From: Amaricoccus sp. | GTDB lineage: Bacteria; Pseudomonadota; Alphaproteobacteria; Rhodobacterales; Rhodobacteraceae | Length of the DNA stretch: 64,000 nucleotides | Direction of reading: 5' to 3' | Assembly: GCF_017993425.1 (NCBI RefSeq) | Contig: NZ_JAGOMQ010000003.1 | Span: 80,468-144,467, forward strand | Shown here: piece after piece, positions 25,215 to 38,576 of the stretch | How positions within the stretch are numbered: position 1 is the stretch's first letter | Layout of the letters: each line of letters opens with the position of its first letter | The notes under the pieces: generated by a model | Databases searched by the model: none | What the model saw: the letters and a program-made list of their open reading frames with translations, nothing else | What the model was told of the DNA's origin: nothing | Program-made: the position numbers and the translations under genes

Positions 25215-26435
25215 CTACTCCGCCGCCCGGGCGAGCAGCGTCGGCGCGAGCCGGCGGTGGTCGAGGTCGCGGCTCACCAGCCGCTCCACCGCCGCTGCCA
25301 CGTCGGCGAGCCGGGCGCGGCAGGCGGCGATCCAGCGGGCGAAGAAGTTGTAGATCACCACCGCCGGGATGGCGGCGACGAGGCCGATCGCGGTGGCGAG
25401 CAGCGCCTCGGCGATGCCCGGGGCCACGACCGCGAGGTTGGTGGTCTGCGCCTCGGAGATGCCGATGAAGCTGTTCATGATGCCCCAGACGGTGCCGAAG
25501 AGGCCGACGAAGGGGGCGGTGGCGCCGATGGTGGCGAGAAGCCCGGTGCCGATGGCGAGCCGCCGCCCGGCCATCGCCTCGATCCGCGAGAGGCGCGATC
25601 CGACGCGGGCGAGGAGGCCTGGGCCGCCCCCGTCGGCGGCGAGGGCCTGCGCGGAGACCGCGGCCTCCTCGCGCGCCGCGAGCACCATGCGCGCCGCCGG
25701 GCCGCGCCGCCCGGCGAGCGCGCGGTCGGCCTCCTCGAGGTCGGCGGCGTCGGACACGACGCGGAGGCCGCTGCGGAGTCCGGCCCCGGCGGCGAGGAGC
25801 TCGAGGCTCTTGGCGATGAGCACGGTCCAGGTGACCACGGAGGCGAAGGCGAGGCCGACCATGACGCTCTTCACGATCATGTCGGCGGCGAGGAACATGC
25901 CCCACGGCGACAGGTCCTGCGGCAGGAGGCTGTCCTCGTGGCCGATCCCGGGCGCGCCCGGGGCGGTCGCCGGGCCGGGGTCGGCCGTCGTCGCGCCCGG
26001 CTGGCCCCCGGCCGCCGGAGCGGCGCCGGCGGGGGCCGGCTGGCCGGCGATCGCGGCGGGGGCCGGGGCTGCGGCGGGGTCCGAGGGCGCGGCAGGGGCA
26101 TCCGCTGCGACCGGCGCGGCGACGGGCGGGGCGTCCGCGGGCGCCGGAGCGACGGCCGGCGCCGGGGGCGCGGCCGCCGGCGTCGCGATGGCCGGCGGCG
26201 TGTCCGCGGGCTGGGCGTCCGTCATCGGGGCAGGGGTCGCGGCCGCCGGCGCCGGCGGCGAAGCGAGGGTCTGGCTCGCGCCCGTCTGGTTCGCGTCCGT
26301 CTGGGTCTCGCCAGTCCGGGCATCGCTCGTCTGGGCGGCGGCCGGGGCGGACAATGCCGCCGCGACGAGGATCGCCACGCCGATGCGCCGCCACGCCGCG
26401 CGCGGCTCCGCCTGCGACCGTCGCCGCTTCGCCAT
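25215..26435 (-). CDS. exbB: ExbB motor subunit with long Ala/Pro-rich N-terminal extension
   Basis: 406 residues, far longer than the about 240 of E. coli ExbB. Residues 1-36 are a signal-like segment, about 37-170 are Ala/Pro/Thr-rich low complexity, and the MotA/ExbB core follows with [20 protein letters not shown] and [18 protein letters not shown]. The extension should be periplasmic; similar ExbB variants with exported N-termini are known in alphaproteobacteria. It leads exbB-exbD-tonB. ATG 26435 chosen because it opens the signal segment. Confidence 0.92.
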   Translation of the reverse strand: MAKRRRSQAEPRAAWRRIGVAILVAAALSAPAAAQTSDARTGETQTDANQTGASQTLASPPAPAAATPAPMTDAQPADTPPAIATPAAAPPAPAVAPAPADAPPVAAPVAADAPAAPSDPAAAPAPAAIAGQPAPAGAAPAAGGQPGATTADPGPATAPGAPGIGHEDSLLPQDLSPWGMFLAADMIVKSVMVGLAFASVVTWTVLIAKSLELLAAGAGLRSGLRVVSDAADLEEADRALAGRRGPAARMVLAAREEAAVSAQALAADGGGPGLLARVGSRLSRIEAMAGRRLAIGTGLLATIGATAPFVGLFGTVWGIMNSFIGISEAQTTNLAVVAPGIAEALLATAIGLVAAIPAVVIYNFFARWIAACRARLADVAAAVERLVSRDLDHRRLAPTLLARAAE

Positions 26436-26736
26436 GAAGACCTCCACCAACGCTGGCGCGCCGCTCCGGGAGCGGGACGCGCTTGCGCGCCCGGGCGGGC
26501 GCGCTACCCCTGACCTTGCCGGACTTGGCTGACGCGCGTCGCGCCTGGCTGGCCCGCGGCGGCGGCGCCGCCTCTCGTGCATTCCCGCAGAAATTAGTCG
26601 GGTTAACGGGGAATGCCAAGAGCGCCTGTCCGGGCGGCGGAGCAGGGGCTCGCGCGGCGGCGGCCGGGAGGCTCTGGCCGCGGCGGGCGGGGCGGGGTAG
26701 ACCTGCGCCCGCCCGTCCTGCGCCGCGTCGAGGCCG
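26436..26736. other. Divergent regulatory gap between exbB and the AEC carrier gene
   Basis: 301 bp without a gene. The only structure seen is an inverted repeat GCATTCCC (26579-26586) / GGGAATGC (26609-26616) around a less GC-rich stretch containing GTTAAC. It could be an operator or a transcript hairpin for either gene; a Fur or Irr site is not recognisable. Confidence 0.4.
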
Positions 26737-27684
26737 ATGCCCGAGACCCTGTCCCTTACCGGCACGATCTTCGTCCTGATCGGCGTCGGCTACCTCGCCG
26801 TGCGCGGCGGCCTGCTCGGCCCGGGGGCGGCGGGCGCGCTCGGCGGCTATGTCGCCAACCTGGCGCTGCCGGCGCTGATCTTCGCCGCGCTGACCACCCG
26901 GCCGCTCGGCGAGGTGGTCGACGCCGGCTATCTCCTCGCCTATGGCGCGGGGTCGCTGGCCGTGCTCGGGCTCGGCTACGGCTGGAGCCGGGCGAGCGGC
27001 TACACGGCGGTCGCGAGCACGTTCCGCGCCATGGGAATGTCCTGCGCGAACAGCGGGTTCATCGGCTATCCCGTGCTGATGATGGCGCTGCCCGCGGTGG
27101 CGGCGCCGGCGCTGGCGCTGAACATGATCGTCGAGAACCTGCTGCTGATCCCGCTGGTCCTCGCCCTCGCCGAGGCGGCCCGGGGCGGGGCGGGGGGCGG
27201 GGCCGGCCCTATCCTGCGCCGGCTGTCGCGGAACCCGATCATCCTCGCGCTGGTGGCGGGCGTGGCCGTGTCGGCCGCCGGCGTGGCGCTGCCGGGGCTC
27301 GTCGCGCGGAGCGTCGGCCTCCTCGCGCAGTCGAGCGCGGCGGCGGCGCTGGTGGCGATCGGCGCGTCGCTCGCGGCGCTGCCCGCGGAGGGCGCGGCGG
27401 GGGGCAGGGGGCTCGCCGGGATCGCTCCGGTGGCGCTCGGCAAGCTCGTGCTCCACCCGCTCGCCGTGCTGGCCGGGCTCGGGATCGCGGGGCGCATGGG
27501 CCTCGCCGTCGCGCCGGATCTGGCCAAGGCGGTGGTGATCATGGCCGCGACCCCGGCGATGGGGATCTACCCGATTCTCGCCGGCCAGTATGGCGAGGGG
27601 CGGCCGGCCGCGCTGGCGATGCTCGCGATGACCGTCTGCGCCTTCGCGACGCTCAACGCGCTCCTCGTCATTCTGGGACCGTGA
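26737..27684 (+). CDS. AEC-family (auxin efflux carrier-like) transporter
   Basis: 315 residues, ten hydrophobic helices in two halves. The N-terminal [19 protein letters not shown] and the conserved crossover [11 protein letters not shown] with [13 protein letters not shown] identify the AEC/MdcF-like fold. Bacterial members export or import dicarboxylates such as malonate or malate; the substrate here is unknown. The 3' end overlaps the convergent LysR gene by 17 bp. Confidence 0.9.
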   Translation: MPETLSLTGTIFVLIGVGYLAVRGGLLGPGAAGALGGYVANLALPALIFAALTTRPLGEVVDAGYLLAYGAGSLAVLGLGYGWSRASGYTAVASTFRAMGMSCANSGFIGYPVLMMALPAVAAPALALNMIVENLLLIPLVLALAEAARGGAGGGAGPILRRLSRNPIILALVAGVAVSAAGVALPGLVARSVGLLAQSSAAAALVAIGASLAALPAEGAAGGRGLAGIAPVALGKLVLHPLAVLAGLGIAGRMGLAVAPDLAKAVVIMAATPAMGIYPILAGQYGEGRPAALAMLAMTVCAFATLNALLVILGP

Positions 27685-28603
27685 CGGCCTCCGCCAGGGC
27701 GTCGACGACCGCCTTGCGGCAGGCGGCGACCATGTGGTCGATGAAGAGCCGGACCTTGGGATCCTGCAGGCGCTTGTGCGGGAAGAGCGCGGCGAGGCTG
27801 ACGCTCTCGGGCGGCGTCTCCTCGGCGACGACGACGAGCTCGCCGGAGCGCAGGTAGTCGACGATCTCGAAGACCGGCTTCAGGACGATGCCGCGCCCGG
27901 AGAGCGCCCAGCCGGTCAGCACGTCGCCGTCGTCGGATTCGAAGGGGCCGGAGACGTCGAAGCGCTGCGGGCCGGCGGGGGTGACGAGGGTCCAGACGAA
28001 CTCGCGGGTGCCGGGAAAGCGCAGCATCAGGCAGCTGTGGCGGTCGTCGACGAGGTCCTGGCCGCCGCGCGGCTTGCCGCGGCGGGCCACGTAGTCCGGC
28101 GAGGCGACGAGCGCCCGCGGGCAATCGGCGATCGGGCGGACCCGCAGGCTCGAATCCTCGAGCGCGCCGAGCAGGAAGGCGACGTCGAGGCCCTCCGCGG
28201 TGACGTCGACGCGGCGGTCGGACAGGCGCAGGCGCACGTCGATCTGCGGGTAGAGGTCCTTGAAGCCAGGAATCAGCGGCGCGATCAGGCGCTTGCCGAT
28301 GCCGAGGGGGGCCGCGACGTGGATCGAGCCGCGCGGGCTGCGCGAGACGTCCGCCACCGCGGCCTCGGCTTCCTCGATCGTCTCGAGGATCTTGATGGCG
28401 CCCTTGTAGAAGATCGCGCCCTGCTCGGTCGGCTGCAGGCTGCGGGTGGTGCGGTTGAACAGGCGCACCCCGAGATGCCGCTCGAGCTCGGCGACGCGCG
28501 CCGAGGCGACGGCGGCGGAGACGCGCTGGTCCCTCCCGGCCGCCGACATCGAGCCGAGCTCGTAGACCCGCACGAACGTCCGGAGCGTGTTGACGTAGGA
28601 CAT
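27668..28603 (-). CDS. LysR-family transcriptional regulator
   Basis: 311 residues. The N-terminal winged HTH reads [25 protein letters not shown] and [20 protein letters not shown]; the effector domain runs from about residue 90 ([18 protein letters not shown]). It is of the CrgA/aaeR-like branch with substrate unknown. It is divergent from puuD (113-bp gap) and could control that gene or the convergent AEC carrier; the gap contains no exact dyad that I can name. Confidence 0.93.
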   Translation of the reverse strand: MSYVNTLRTFVRVYELGSMSAAGRDQRVSAAVASARVAELERHLGVRLFNRTTRSLQPTEQGAIFYKGAIKILETIEEAEAAVADVSRSPRGSIHVAAPLGIGKRLIAPLIPGFKDLYPQIDVRLRLSDRRVDVTAEGLDVAFLLGALEDSSLRVRPIADCPRALVASPDYVARRGKPRGGQDLVDDRHSCLMLRFPGTREFVWTLVTPAGPQRFDVSGPFESDDGDVLTGWALSGRGIVLKPVFEIVDYLRSGELVVVAEETPPESVSLAALFPHKRLQDPKVRLFIDHMVAACRKAVVDALAEAVTVPE

Positions 28604-28716
28604 CGCCGGGACGCTACCACTTTCTTGGAAATCGCGAAAGTGCTGTGGCGCTTGCGGGATTTTCGCGGAGAGGGTTCTCGGTCATTCTGCGCCGATCGGG
28701 TTTGGGAGGACCGCGC

Positions 28717-29943
28717 ATGTACGATTTCGCCGTCGTCTGGGAATGGCTCGCCTTTGCGGTGCGATGGCTACACGTCATCACCGGCATCGCCTGGATCGGG
28801 TCGTCGTTCTACTTCGTGGCGCTGGACCTCGGTCTGCGCAAGGTCCCCGGCCTGCCGGCGGGGGCGCATGGCGAGGAGTGGCAGGTCCACGGGGGCGGTT
28901 TCTACCACATCCAGAAATACCTGGTGGCGCCGGAGCGGATGCCGGAGCACCTCGTCTGGTTCAAGTGGGAGAGCTACGCGACCTGGCTCTCGGGCTTCGC
29001 GATGCTCTGCATCGTCTATTATGCCGGCGCGGAGATCTTCCTGATCGACCCGACGGTCTGGGCGCTGTCGGTGCCCTTCGCCATCCTGATCTCCATGGCG
29101 TCGCTGTCGCTCGGGTGGCTGCTCTACGACAACCTCTGCAAGTCGCGGCTCGCCGAGAACCCGACATTCCTGATGGTGCTGCTCTTCGGCATCCTCGTCG
29201 TCATGGCCTGGGGCTACACCCACATCTTCACCGGGCGGGCGGCGCTGCTGCATCTCGGCGCCTTCACGGCGACGATCATGTCGGCCAACGTGTTCTTCGT
29301 GATCATGCCGAACCAGCGCATCGTCGTCGCCGACCTGAAGGCCGGGCGGTCGCCCGATCCGAAATACGGCAAGATCGCCAAGCTGCGCTCGACGCACAAC
29401 AACTACCTGACGCTGCCGGTCCTGTTCCTGATGCTGTCGAACCACTACCCGCTGGCCTTCGCCACCGAGTACAACTGGCTGATCGCGAGCCTCGTGTTCC
29501 TGATGGGCGTCACCATCCGGCACTACTTCAACACGATCCACGCCGGCGGCGGCAACCCGACCTGGACCTGGCCGGTCACCGCCGCGATCTTCGTCGCCAT
29601 CATGTGGCTGTCGACGATCGGCGGCCCGACCGAGACCAACGAGGACCAGGCGCTGACCGCCTTCCAGCAGCAGTTCGCCTCGGTGGACGGCTTCGGGGAT
29701 GTGGCCGACACGGTGCGGGGGCGCTGCTCGATGTGCCATGCCCGCGAGGTCTACTGGCCCGGGCTGATCCATGCGCCGAAGTCGGTCTATCTGGAGACCG
29801 ACCAGGACATCGCCAGCCGGGCGCGGGAGATCTACCTCCAGGCGGGACGGTCGCACGCCATGCCGCCGGGCAATGTCAGCGGCATGGAGACGGTGGAGCG
29901 GCAGCGCATCGTCGACTGGTACCGGACCGCCGTGGCGGGGTGA
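28717..29943 (+). CDS. puuD: Membrane urate hydroxylase PuuD
   Basis: 408 residues. An N-terminal membrane domain of about eight helices starts RWLHVITGIAWIGSSFYFVALD. A C-terminal cytochrome c domain has the haem motif CSMCH (about residue 335) and a distal Met in HAMPPGNVSGM. This matches the PuuD type of urate oxidase, which couples urate oxidation to the respiratory chain. SD GGGAGGA before ATG 28717. No other purine catabolism genes are in the window; LysR upstream may be its regulator. A terminator follows. Confidence 0.94.
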   Translation: MYDFAVVWEWLAFAVRWLHVITGIAWIGSSFYFVALDLGLRKVPGLPAGAHGEEWQVHGGGFYHIQKYLVAPERMPEHLVWFKWESYATWLSGFAMLCIVYYAGAEIFLIDPTVWALSVPFAILISMASLSLGWLLYDNLCKSRLAENPTFLMVLLFGILVVMAWGYTHIFTGRAALLHLGAFTATIMSANVFFVIMPNQRIVVADLKAGRSPDPKYGKIAKLRSTHNNYLTLPVLFLMLSNHYPLAFATEYNWLIASLVFLMGVTIRHYFNTIHAGGGNPTWTWPVTAAIFVAIMWLSTIGGPTETNEDQALTAFQQQFASVDGFGDVADTVRGRCSMCHAREVYWPGLIHAPKSVYLETDQDIASRAREIYLQAGRSHAMPPGNVSGMETVERQRIVDWYRTAVAG

Positions 29944-29970
29944 TCCGGTCCTCGTTAAGCAAGGTCTGGA

Positions 29971-29997
29971 CGGGGGGCTTCACGCGCCCCCCGCTTT
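29971..29997 (+). terminator. Intrinsic terminator after puuD
   Basis: Stem CGGGGGGC/GCCCCCCG (8 bp), loop TTCACGC, then CTTTG, 28 bp past the puuD stop. Confidence 0.75.
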
Positions 29998-30075
29998 GCG
30001 TTAGTATGTTGCACGTGCGAAATGGGTGCTGTGCGCCGCGGGGGGGATTCTGCGGCCTGTGTGCGAGCGAGCGAC

Positions 30076-30957
30076 ATGAACGCGATGACGGGAGACGAGT
30101 ACCGCCGGTCCGGCCGGGGCGGCGCCGGCAGGCTTGAGCCCGTCATGGTCGATCTGCCTCCCGATCCCTTCGAGGACCTTGCCGCCCCGCCGATGCGGCT
30201 GGGGCCGCCGCCGCCCCGACCGGCGCCGGCGCGTCCCGTGGAGCCGGTCGCTCCGCCGGCGCCGCCGGCCGTGTCGCTGGCGTCGCACGAGGATCTGGCG
30301 GACCATCCGTTCGAGCTGACCGATGCCGGGCCGGAGGCGCCGCATGAGGGCGGCGCGGCCGAGGCGCGGCCTTCGTTCGAGGCGACGTTCGCCGGCGTCT
30401 CCGACCCGGTTCCGCAGCCGGCGCTGGCGGTGCGGCAGCGGGCGGCCGTGGCGCCGCCGCCGGCGCCCGCGTCGCGGGGGCTGCGGCAGCTGCGGGCGGC
30501 GGTGCTGGTCGGGCTGCTCACCGCGGCGGCGATCGTGGCGCTGGCGGTGATGTTCCGGCCCGAGCCGGCGGCCGAGGTCGCGGCCGACGCCGCGGCGGTT
30601 CCGACGGAGCTCGGCTCCGGGCCGGTTCCCGCGCCTGCCGCCGCCGGGCCGGCGGCGACGGCGGTCGCCGCGGCGAAGGTGCGGCTGCGGGTCGATCCCG
30701 ACATGCCGGAGGCGCGGCGGGCGGCGCTGGGGGCGGCGATCGACACCGCCGGCTATGGCGCGCTCGAGGTCTCGCCGACCACGGCCCCGATCGACCGCGG
30801 CCGGGTCGAGTATTTCCACCCCGCCGACGAGGCGGCCGCCGAGGCGCTGGCGCGGAGCCTCGCGCCGCTGACCGGCGGGCCGCTCGACGTGCATGACCTG
30901 TCGGCCATCACGCTGGGGGCCGAGCCTGGCCGCATCGACGTCTGGGTCGCGCAGTAG
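30076..30957 (+). CDS. Single-TM protein with LytR_C-like C-terminal domain
   Basis: 293 residues from ATG 30076 (MNAMTGDEYRR). A Pro-rich cytoplasmic part (about 25-130) leads to one TM helix (about 142-160, AAVLVGLLTAAAIVALAVMF), an Ala/Pro linker, and a C-terminal domain VRLRVDPDMPEARRAALGAA ... GRVEYFHPADEAAAEALARSL that resembles LytR_C, known in cell-wall LytR-CpsA-Psr proteins and some envelope proteins. I infer a periplasmic envelope-associated role; no partner is visible. It is isolated, with repeats C2 and B1 downstream. Confidence 0.7.
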   Translation: MNAMTGDEYRRSGRGGAGRLEPVMVDLPPDPFEDLAAPPMRLGPPPPRPAPARPVEPVAPPAPPAVSLASHEDLADHPFELTDAGPEAPHEGGAAEARPSFEATFAGVSDPVPQPALAVRQRAAVAPPPAPASRGLRQLRAAVLVGLLTAAAIVALAVMFRPEPAAEVAADAAAVPTELGSGPVPAPAAAGPAATAVAAAKVRLRVDPDMPEARRAALGAAIDTAGYGALEVSPTTAPIDRGRVEYFHPADEAAAEALARSLAPLTGGPLDVHDLSAITLGAEPGRIDVWVAQ

Positions 30958-31076
30958 GCCCCTGCGGGCCGGGGGGGCAGCGCGGCAGGGGGCGTGCCGG
31001 CCGGCGGGTCGCGTGGGCGGAGAGCGCCGGTCAAGCGGTTTGGAATCACGCCGTGGGCGCCGGGTTCCGTACAGCG

Positions 31077-31110
31077 TGTTCACGCGTGAAAATTACCCAA
31101 GCCATTGATT
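31077..31110 (-). repeat. Repeat family C, copy C2
   Basis: 34-bp unit reading on the minus strand from 31110; palindromic core TTCACGCGTGAA at 31079-31090. One mismatch to C1. It lies in the 430-bp convergent gap 30958-31387, which also holds B1 and the atp terminator. A less GC-rich stretch (31110-31150) adjoins it. Confidence 0.85.
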
Positions 31111-31216
31111 TATCATGATTTGTTATAATATAACGTCAACGGAATACGCTGCAAGACGGAGGCGGCAGCGGTCGACCAGCGGCGAGGTCTCGCCTTCCCG
31201 ACGGGTCCCACAGGGT

Positions 31217-31298
31217 GACATGCGCATGTCAACCTGCTCGACGCGGAGCGGGTGGGGCAGGGAGGGCGCCAGTTCCAAGGGAGTCGAACGGCGCCGCG
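31217..31298 (+). repeat. Repeat family B, copy B1
   Basis: About 82 bp, starting with the palindrome GACATGCGCATGTC (31217-31230) and ending AGTCGAACGGCGCCGCG. It aligns almost gap-free with B2 (49133-49215). Both copies lie between convergent genes. No coding potential is believed. Confidence 0.8.
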
Positions 31299-31341
31299 AG
31301 ATGCGCCTCGTGTCCCGTAGTGCGTTGGCGAGATCCGGCAC

Positions 31342-31370
31342 AAAAAAGGGGCCCGCGAGGCGGGCCCCCG
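31342..31370 (-). terminator. Intrinsic terminator of the atp operon
   Basis: On the minus strand GGGGGCCCGC, a CTC loop and GCGGGCCCC are followed by TTTTTTG, 18 bp past the atpC stop. Strong stem with a six-T tract. Confidence 0.9.
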
Positions 31371-31387
31371 GATTCGGAGCAGAGAGG

Positions 31388-31786
31388 TCAGATGCCGAGG
31401 ATGCCGCCGAGGTGGCGGGCGTCGCGGAGGCGCTGGTCGATCTGCTGGCGGAGGTCGTCGCTCGCGCCGGCGAGCTCCTTCTCCACCGCCGCGATCATGT
31501 CGGCGATCATCTCCTTGGCGCCGGCGTCGCGGGGCGTCGCCTGCTCGGCGAGGATGGTGGCCGCCTCGCGCGAGACCTCGGCGAAGCCGCCGGTCACCAC
31601 GAACTCGGCCGTCTCGCCCGCCGATTCGACCCGGACGACGCCGGGCCGCAGCGTGGTCAGGAACGGCGCGTGGTTCGGCATCGCCGTCATGTCCCCGGAC
31701 ATGCCGGGGATGACGACGCGCGTCGCCGCCACCGAGGCGAGCTTGCGCTCGGGGCTGACGAGGTCGAACTGGAGGGTGTCCGCCAT
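31388..31786 (-). CDS. atpC: ATP synthase F1 epsilon subunit
   Basis: 132 residues. N-terminal beta-sandwich: [34 protein letters not shown] and [11 protein letters not shown]-terminal helices ([19 protein letters not shown]). It regulates and connects the rotor stalk. Last gene of atpHAGDC, 4 bp after atpD, followed by a strong terminator. Confidence 0.97.
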   Translation of the reverse strand: MADTLQFDLVSPERKLASVAATRVVIPGMSGDMTAMPNHAPFLTTLRPGVVRVESAGETAEFVVTGGFAEVSREAATILAEQATPRDAGAKEMIADMIAAVEKELAGASDDLRQQIDQRLRDARHLGGILGI

Positions 31787-31790
31787 CGGA

Positions 31791-34113
<2,323 letters not shown>

Positions 34114-34139
34114 GGGCCGCGCTCCCTAGTCGACGCGGC

Positions 34140-35677
<1,538 letters not shown>

Positions 35678-35678
<1 letters not shown>

Positions 35679-36244
35679 TATCCGACCTCTTTCATGACGT
35701 TCTGCAGCTTGGCCAGCTTCGAGCGGATCGAGGTGTCGATCATGCGCGAGCCGATCCTGACGACGAGGCCGCCGATGAGGCTCTCGTCGACCTTGACGTT
35801 GAGCTCGACGTCCTTGCCGACGCGTTCCTTGAGCGTGGCCTTGAGCGCGGCGGTCTGCTCGTCGCTGAGCGCCGTGGCGGAGGTCACCTCGGCGGAGACC
35901 TGGCCGCGCTCGGCGGCGATCATGCCCTTCACCGCGGCGATCAGCGCCGGGGCGACGAAGAGGCGGCGGTTCTTCGCCATCAGGCCGAGGGTGTTGGCGA
36001 CCTCGGGGCCGAGGCCCATGCGGGCGGAGAGCGCCTTCACCGCCGCGGCCGTCTCGTCGCGGGGGAAGACCGGCGAGGCGATGAGCTGGCGCAGGTCGGC
36101 GCTCTCGGCGAGGGCGGCGGAGACGGCGTCGAGATCGGTCTCGACCGCGTCGAGCCTGCCGCCTTCCTTCGCGAGTTCGAAGAGCGCCGTCGCGTAGCGG
36201 CCGGCTATTCCGGAGGTCAAGGATTCAGAACCGGCCACGACCAC
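35678..36244 (-). CDS. atpH: ATP synthase F1 delta subunit
   Basis: 188 residues from GTG 36244. OSCP-like: [17 protein letters not shown] is close to the family start [15 protein letters not shown], and the C-terminal part has [20 protein letters not shown]. It links F1 to the peripheral stalk. First gene of the operon; F0 genes (atpB, E, F) are absent, as is usual for Rhodobacterales where they form a separate operon. Confidence 0.96.
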
Positions 36245-36410
36245 CCTTCCGTTCCAGAGACCCCTCGGCCCCGCCCGGCGCGCGCCTTCGCAGTCGCGAG
36301 AAGCTCACGGCCCGGTGAGGTCGGCGCGGTGATAGCAGAGGGATCGCAGGGTGGCAATACGGCCGAGCAACTTCCGTTCGCGGTCGCGGGAGCCGGCTTT
36401 CCGCGGATTT

Positions 36411-37202
36411 TCAGCGCCCCGCCCGGGAGTTCCGGGCCGCGACGGCGGCGCGTCCCCGGACGGGCTCCGGGCGCGGGCGCGCCAGGCCCTCGAGCGCCTC
36501 GAGCGGCCCGAGGATCGACGCCTTCGCGCCGGGGCGCGGCCGCGCATAGACCTGCTTCGTCGCCTCGACGAGCAGCGCGCCGGCGACGAGGTGGGGGTCG
36601 AAGCGGCGGCCGAGGCGCTCCCAGAGATGCGCCGTCTGCAACCAGAAGCGCCGGTGCGAGGGCGGCGCGTAGAGCGCCGCGGCGTGGCGGCCGGCGGCGA
36701 GGCCGTGGCGGTCGAGAATCGCCTCGACCTGGCCGAAGGTGTAGGGACGCCCGAAGCCGAAGGGGGTGCCCTCGCGCCGCGCCCAGAGGCCGGAGCGGTT
36801 CGGCACGATGAAGGCCGCCTGGCCCTGCGGCGCGAGGACGCGCCAGATCTCGGCGAGGAGCGCGTCGGGCCGCTCGCAGGTCTCGAGCCCGTGGGCGACG
36901 ATCAGCCGGTCGACGGAGCCGGTCTCGATCGGCCAGCGCGTCTCCTCGACCAGCGCGCTGACGTTCGGGCCGCCGACCGGCCAGTGCATCACCCCCTGCT
37001 GCGCCGGCATCAGCGCCACCACCCGGCGGGCGTCGGCGAGGAACGGCCGCAGCATCGGCGCGGCGAAGCCGAAGCCGACCACGGTCATCGCCCGCGTCTC
37101 CGGCCAGAGCCCGCGCAGGGCGTCCTGCAGCGCGCGCTGCGTCGTCCGGCCGAGCTTCGTCCGGTAGTAGAAGGCGCGCAGGTCGAGCACGTCGAGATGC
37201 AT
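36411..37202 (-). CDS. Class I SAM-dependent methyltransferase-like protein
   Basis: 263 residues. The N-terminal [19 protein letters not shown] precedes a SAM-binding fold whose glycine motif is VVGFGFAAP and later [23 protein letters not shown]. This is a conserved alphaproteobacterial family often next to gloB and annotated methyltransferase domain protein. The SAM loop is less standard than in typical enzymes, so activity is uncertain. It is divergent from gloB with a 71-bp gap. Confidence 0.85.
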   Translation of the reverse strand: MHLDVLDLRAFYYRTKLGRTTQRALQDALRGLWPETRAMTVVGFGFAAPMLRPFLADARRVVALMPAQQGVMHWPVGGPNVSALVEETRWPIETGSVDRLIVAHGLETCERPDALLAEIWRVLAPQGQAAFIVPNRSGLWARREGTPFGFGRPYTFGQVEAILDRHGLAAGRHAAALYAPPSHRRFWLQTAHLWERLGRRFDPHLVAGALLVEATKQVYARPRPGAKASILGPLEALEGLARPRPEPVRGRAAVAARNSRAGR

Positions 37203-37273
37203 TGCGCGACCCTAGCCGATCCGGCAGGGTGCCGCCACGCCGAAGACCGCCACGCGAAGGCCGGGAGGCCGCC

Positions 37274-38032
37274 ATGCCGCTCGAGATCGTCACGGTTCCC
37301 TGCCGGACCGACAACTACGCCTACCTGGTCCGCGACGCCGACCTCGGGACGACGACGCTCGTCGACGCGCCGGAGGCCGGGCCGATCGCGGCCGAGCTCG
37401 ACCGGCGGGGCTGGGGGCTCGACGCGATCCTGATCACCCATCACCACGACGACCACATCGCGGCGGTGGACGCGCTGCGCGATCGCTACGGGGCGGAGGT
37501 CTGGGGCGCCGCCGCGGACGCGCGCCGGCTGCCGCGGCTCGACCACGCCGTCGCGCCGGGCGACAGGGCCGGGCCGGTGGGCGCCGAGGTGCTGAAGGCG
37601 CACGGGCACACGCTGGGGCACGTCGCCTATCATGTGCCGGCGGCGGAGGCGCTGTTCTCGGCCGACAGCCTGATGGTGATGGGCTGCGGCCGGCTCTTCG
37701 AGGGGACGGCGGCGGACATGTGGGAGACGCTGGGCCGGCTGTGCGCGCTGCCGCCGGCGACGCGGCTCTATTCCGGGCACGAGTATACGGAGGCGAACCT
37801 GCGCTTCGCCCGCTCGCTCGGCTCCGACGCCGCGCTGGAGGCGCGGGCGGCGGAGATCGCGGCGACGCGGGCGGCGGGCCGGCCGACGATGGGGCCGACG
37901 CTGGCGCTGGAGCGGGAGACGAACCCGTTCCTGCGCGCCGCCGACGCCGACATGAAGGCCCGCGTCGGCATGGCGGGCGCGCCGGACGTCGAGGTCTTCG
38001 CCGAGATCCGCCGGCGCAAGGACGCCTTCTGA
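37274..38032 (+). CDS. gloB: Hydroxyacylglutathione hydrolase (glyoxalase II)
   Basis: 252 residues. The metallo-beta-lactamase motif ITHHHDDHIAAV supplies the metal ligands, with GHTLGHVAYH, LFSADSLMVMGCGRLFEG and a C-terminal glutathione-binding region (TNPFLRA). It hydrolyses S-lactoylglutathione to lactate in methylglyoxal detoxification. ATG 37274 (MPLEIVTVPC) matches the family start. Confidence 0.97.
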   Translation: MPLEIVTVPCRTDNYAYLVRDADLGTTTLVDAPEAGPIAAELDRRGWGLDAILITHHHDDHIAAVDALRDRYGAEVWGAAADARRLPRLDHAVAPGDRAGPVGAEVLKAHGHTLGHVAYHVPAAEALFSADSLMVMGCGRLFEGTAADMWETLGRLCALPPATRLYSGHEYTEANLRFARSLGSDAALEARAAEIAATRAAGRPTMGPTLALERETNPFLRAADADMKARVGMAGAPDVEVFAEIRRRKDAF

Positions 38033-38576
38033 GGCGACATGCGCTGGAGCGCCTCGCCCCCGGGCGGGGCGCGGCGGGCGCCCCCATCCCCGCCGATGCT
38101 CCCGCGAGATGTCGATGGGCCGGGGCGCAACCGCCGACGCGGGAGCGGGCGCGGCGCTCGTCCGGGGCCCCGCCGGCGCGACCGGCGCCAACGGATCGGC
38201 CGTCTGTCGCCCGCGGCGTGACGCCCCGCGCGGCGAGCCGCCGGGGACCCCTTGCGCGGGGCGGTCGCGGCGCCGATATGAGCGTCGTCTCCCACCCCTC
38301 GCGACCCCGGAACGCCGGAAAGGCGTTGTTCCGGCGCCGCCGCCCCGGGCAGGAAGGCGTTCCGGCTGTCCGGTGCGTGACCAGAACGTGACACCCGGTA
38401 ACCTAGCCGAATAAGTGTTTTGCCCTTTGCCCGACGCGTGGGCATAATCCTTCCCCAGCGGCCCTTGAAGGATGGTGGGCAAAACCGAAGTTTAAGGGAC
38501 GACGGGTAAGGATCGAGGTCACTTGCCCGCGCCGGCGGGAACCGCTGGCGGGTTTCAGACCGGAAGGACGTGGATT
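38033..38576. other. 544-bp gap between gloB and clpA
   Basis: No gene recognised; ClpS, which often precedes clpA, is not here. A hairpin CGCCGGAA/TTCCGGCG lies near 38311-38336. From about 38390 the DNA is less GC-rich and should hold the clpA promoter. A CTTGAA at 38465-38470 could be the -35 of a heat-shock promoter, but no convincing -10 follows. Confidence 0.4.

Noticed and set aside
38465..38470. RpoH (heat-shock) promoter before clpA
   Set aside because: CTTGAA is present, but no convincing -10 at the right spacing.
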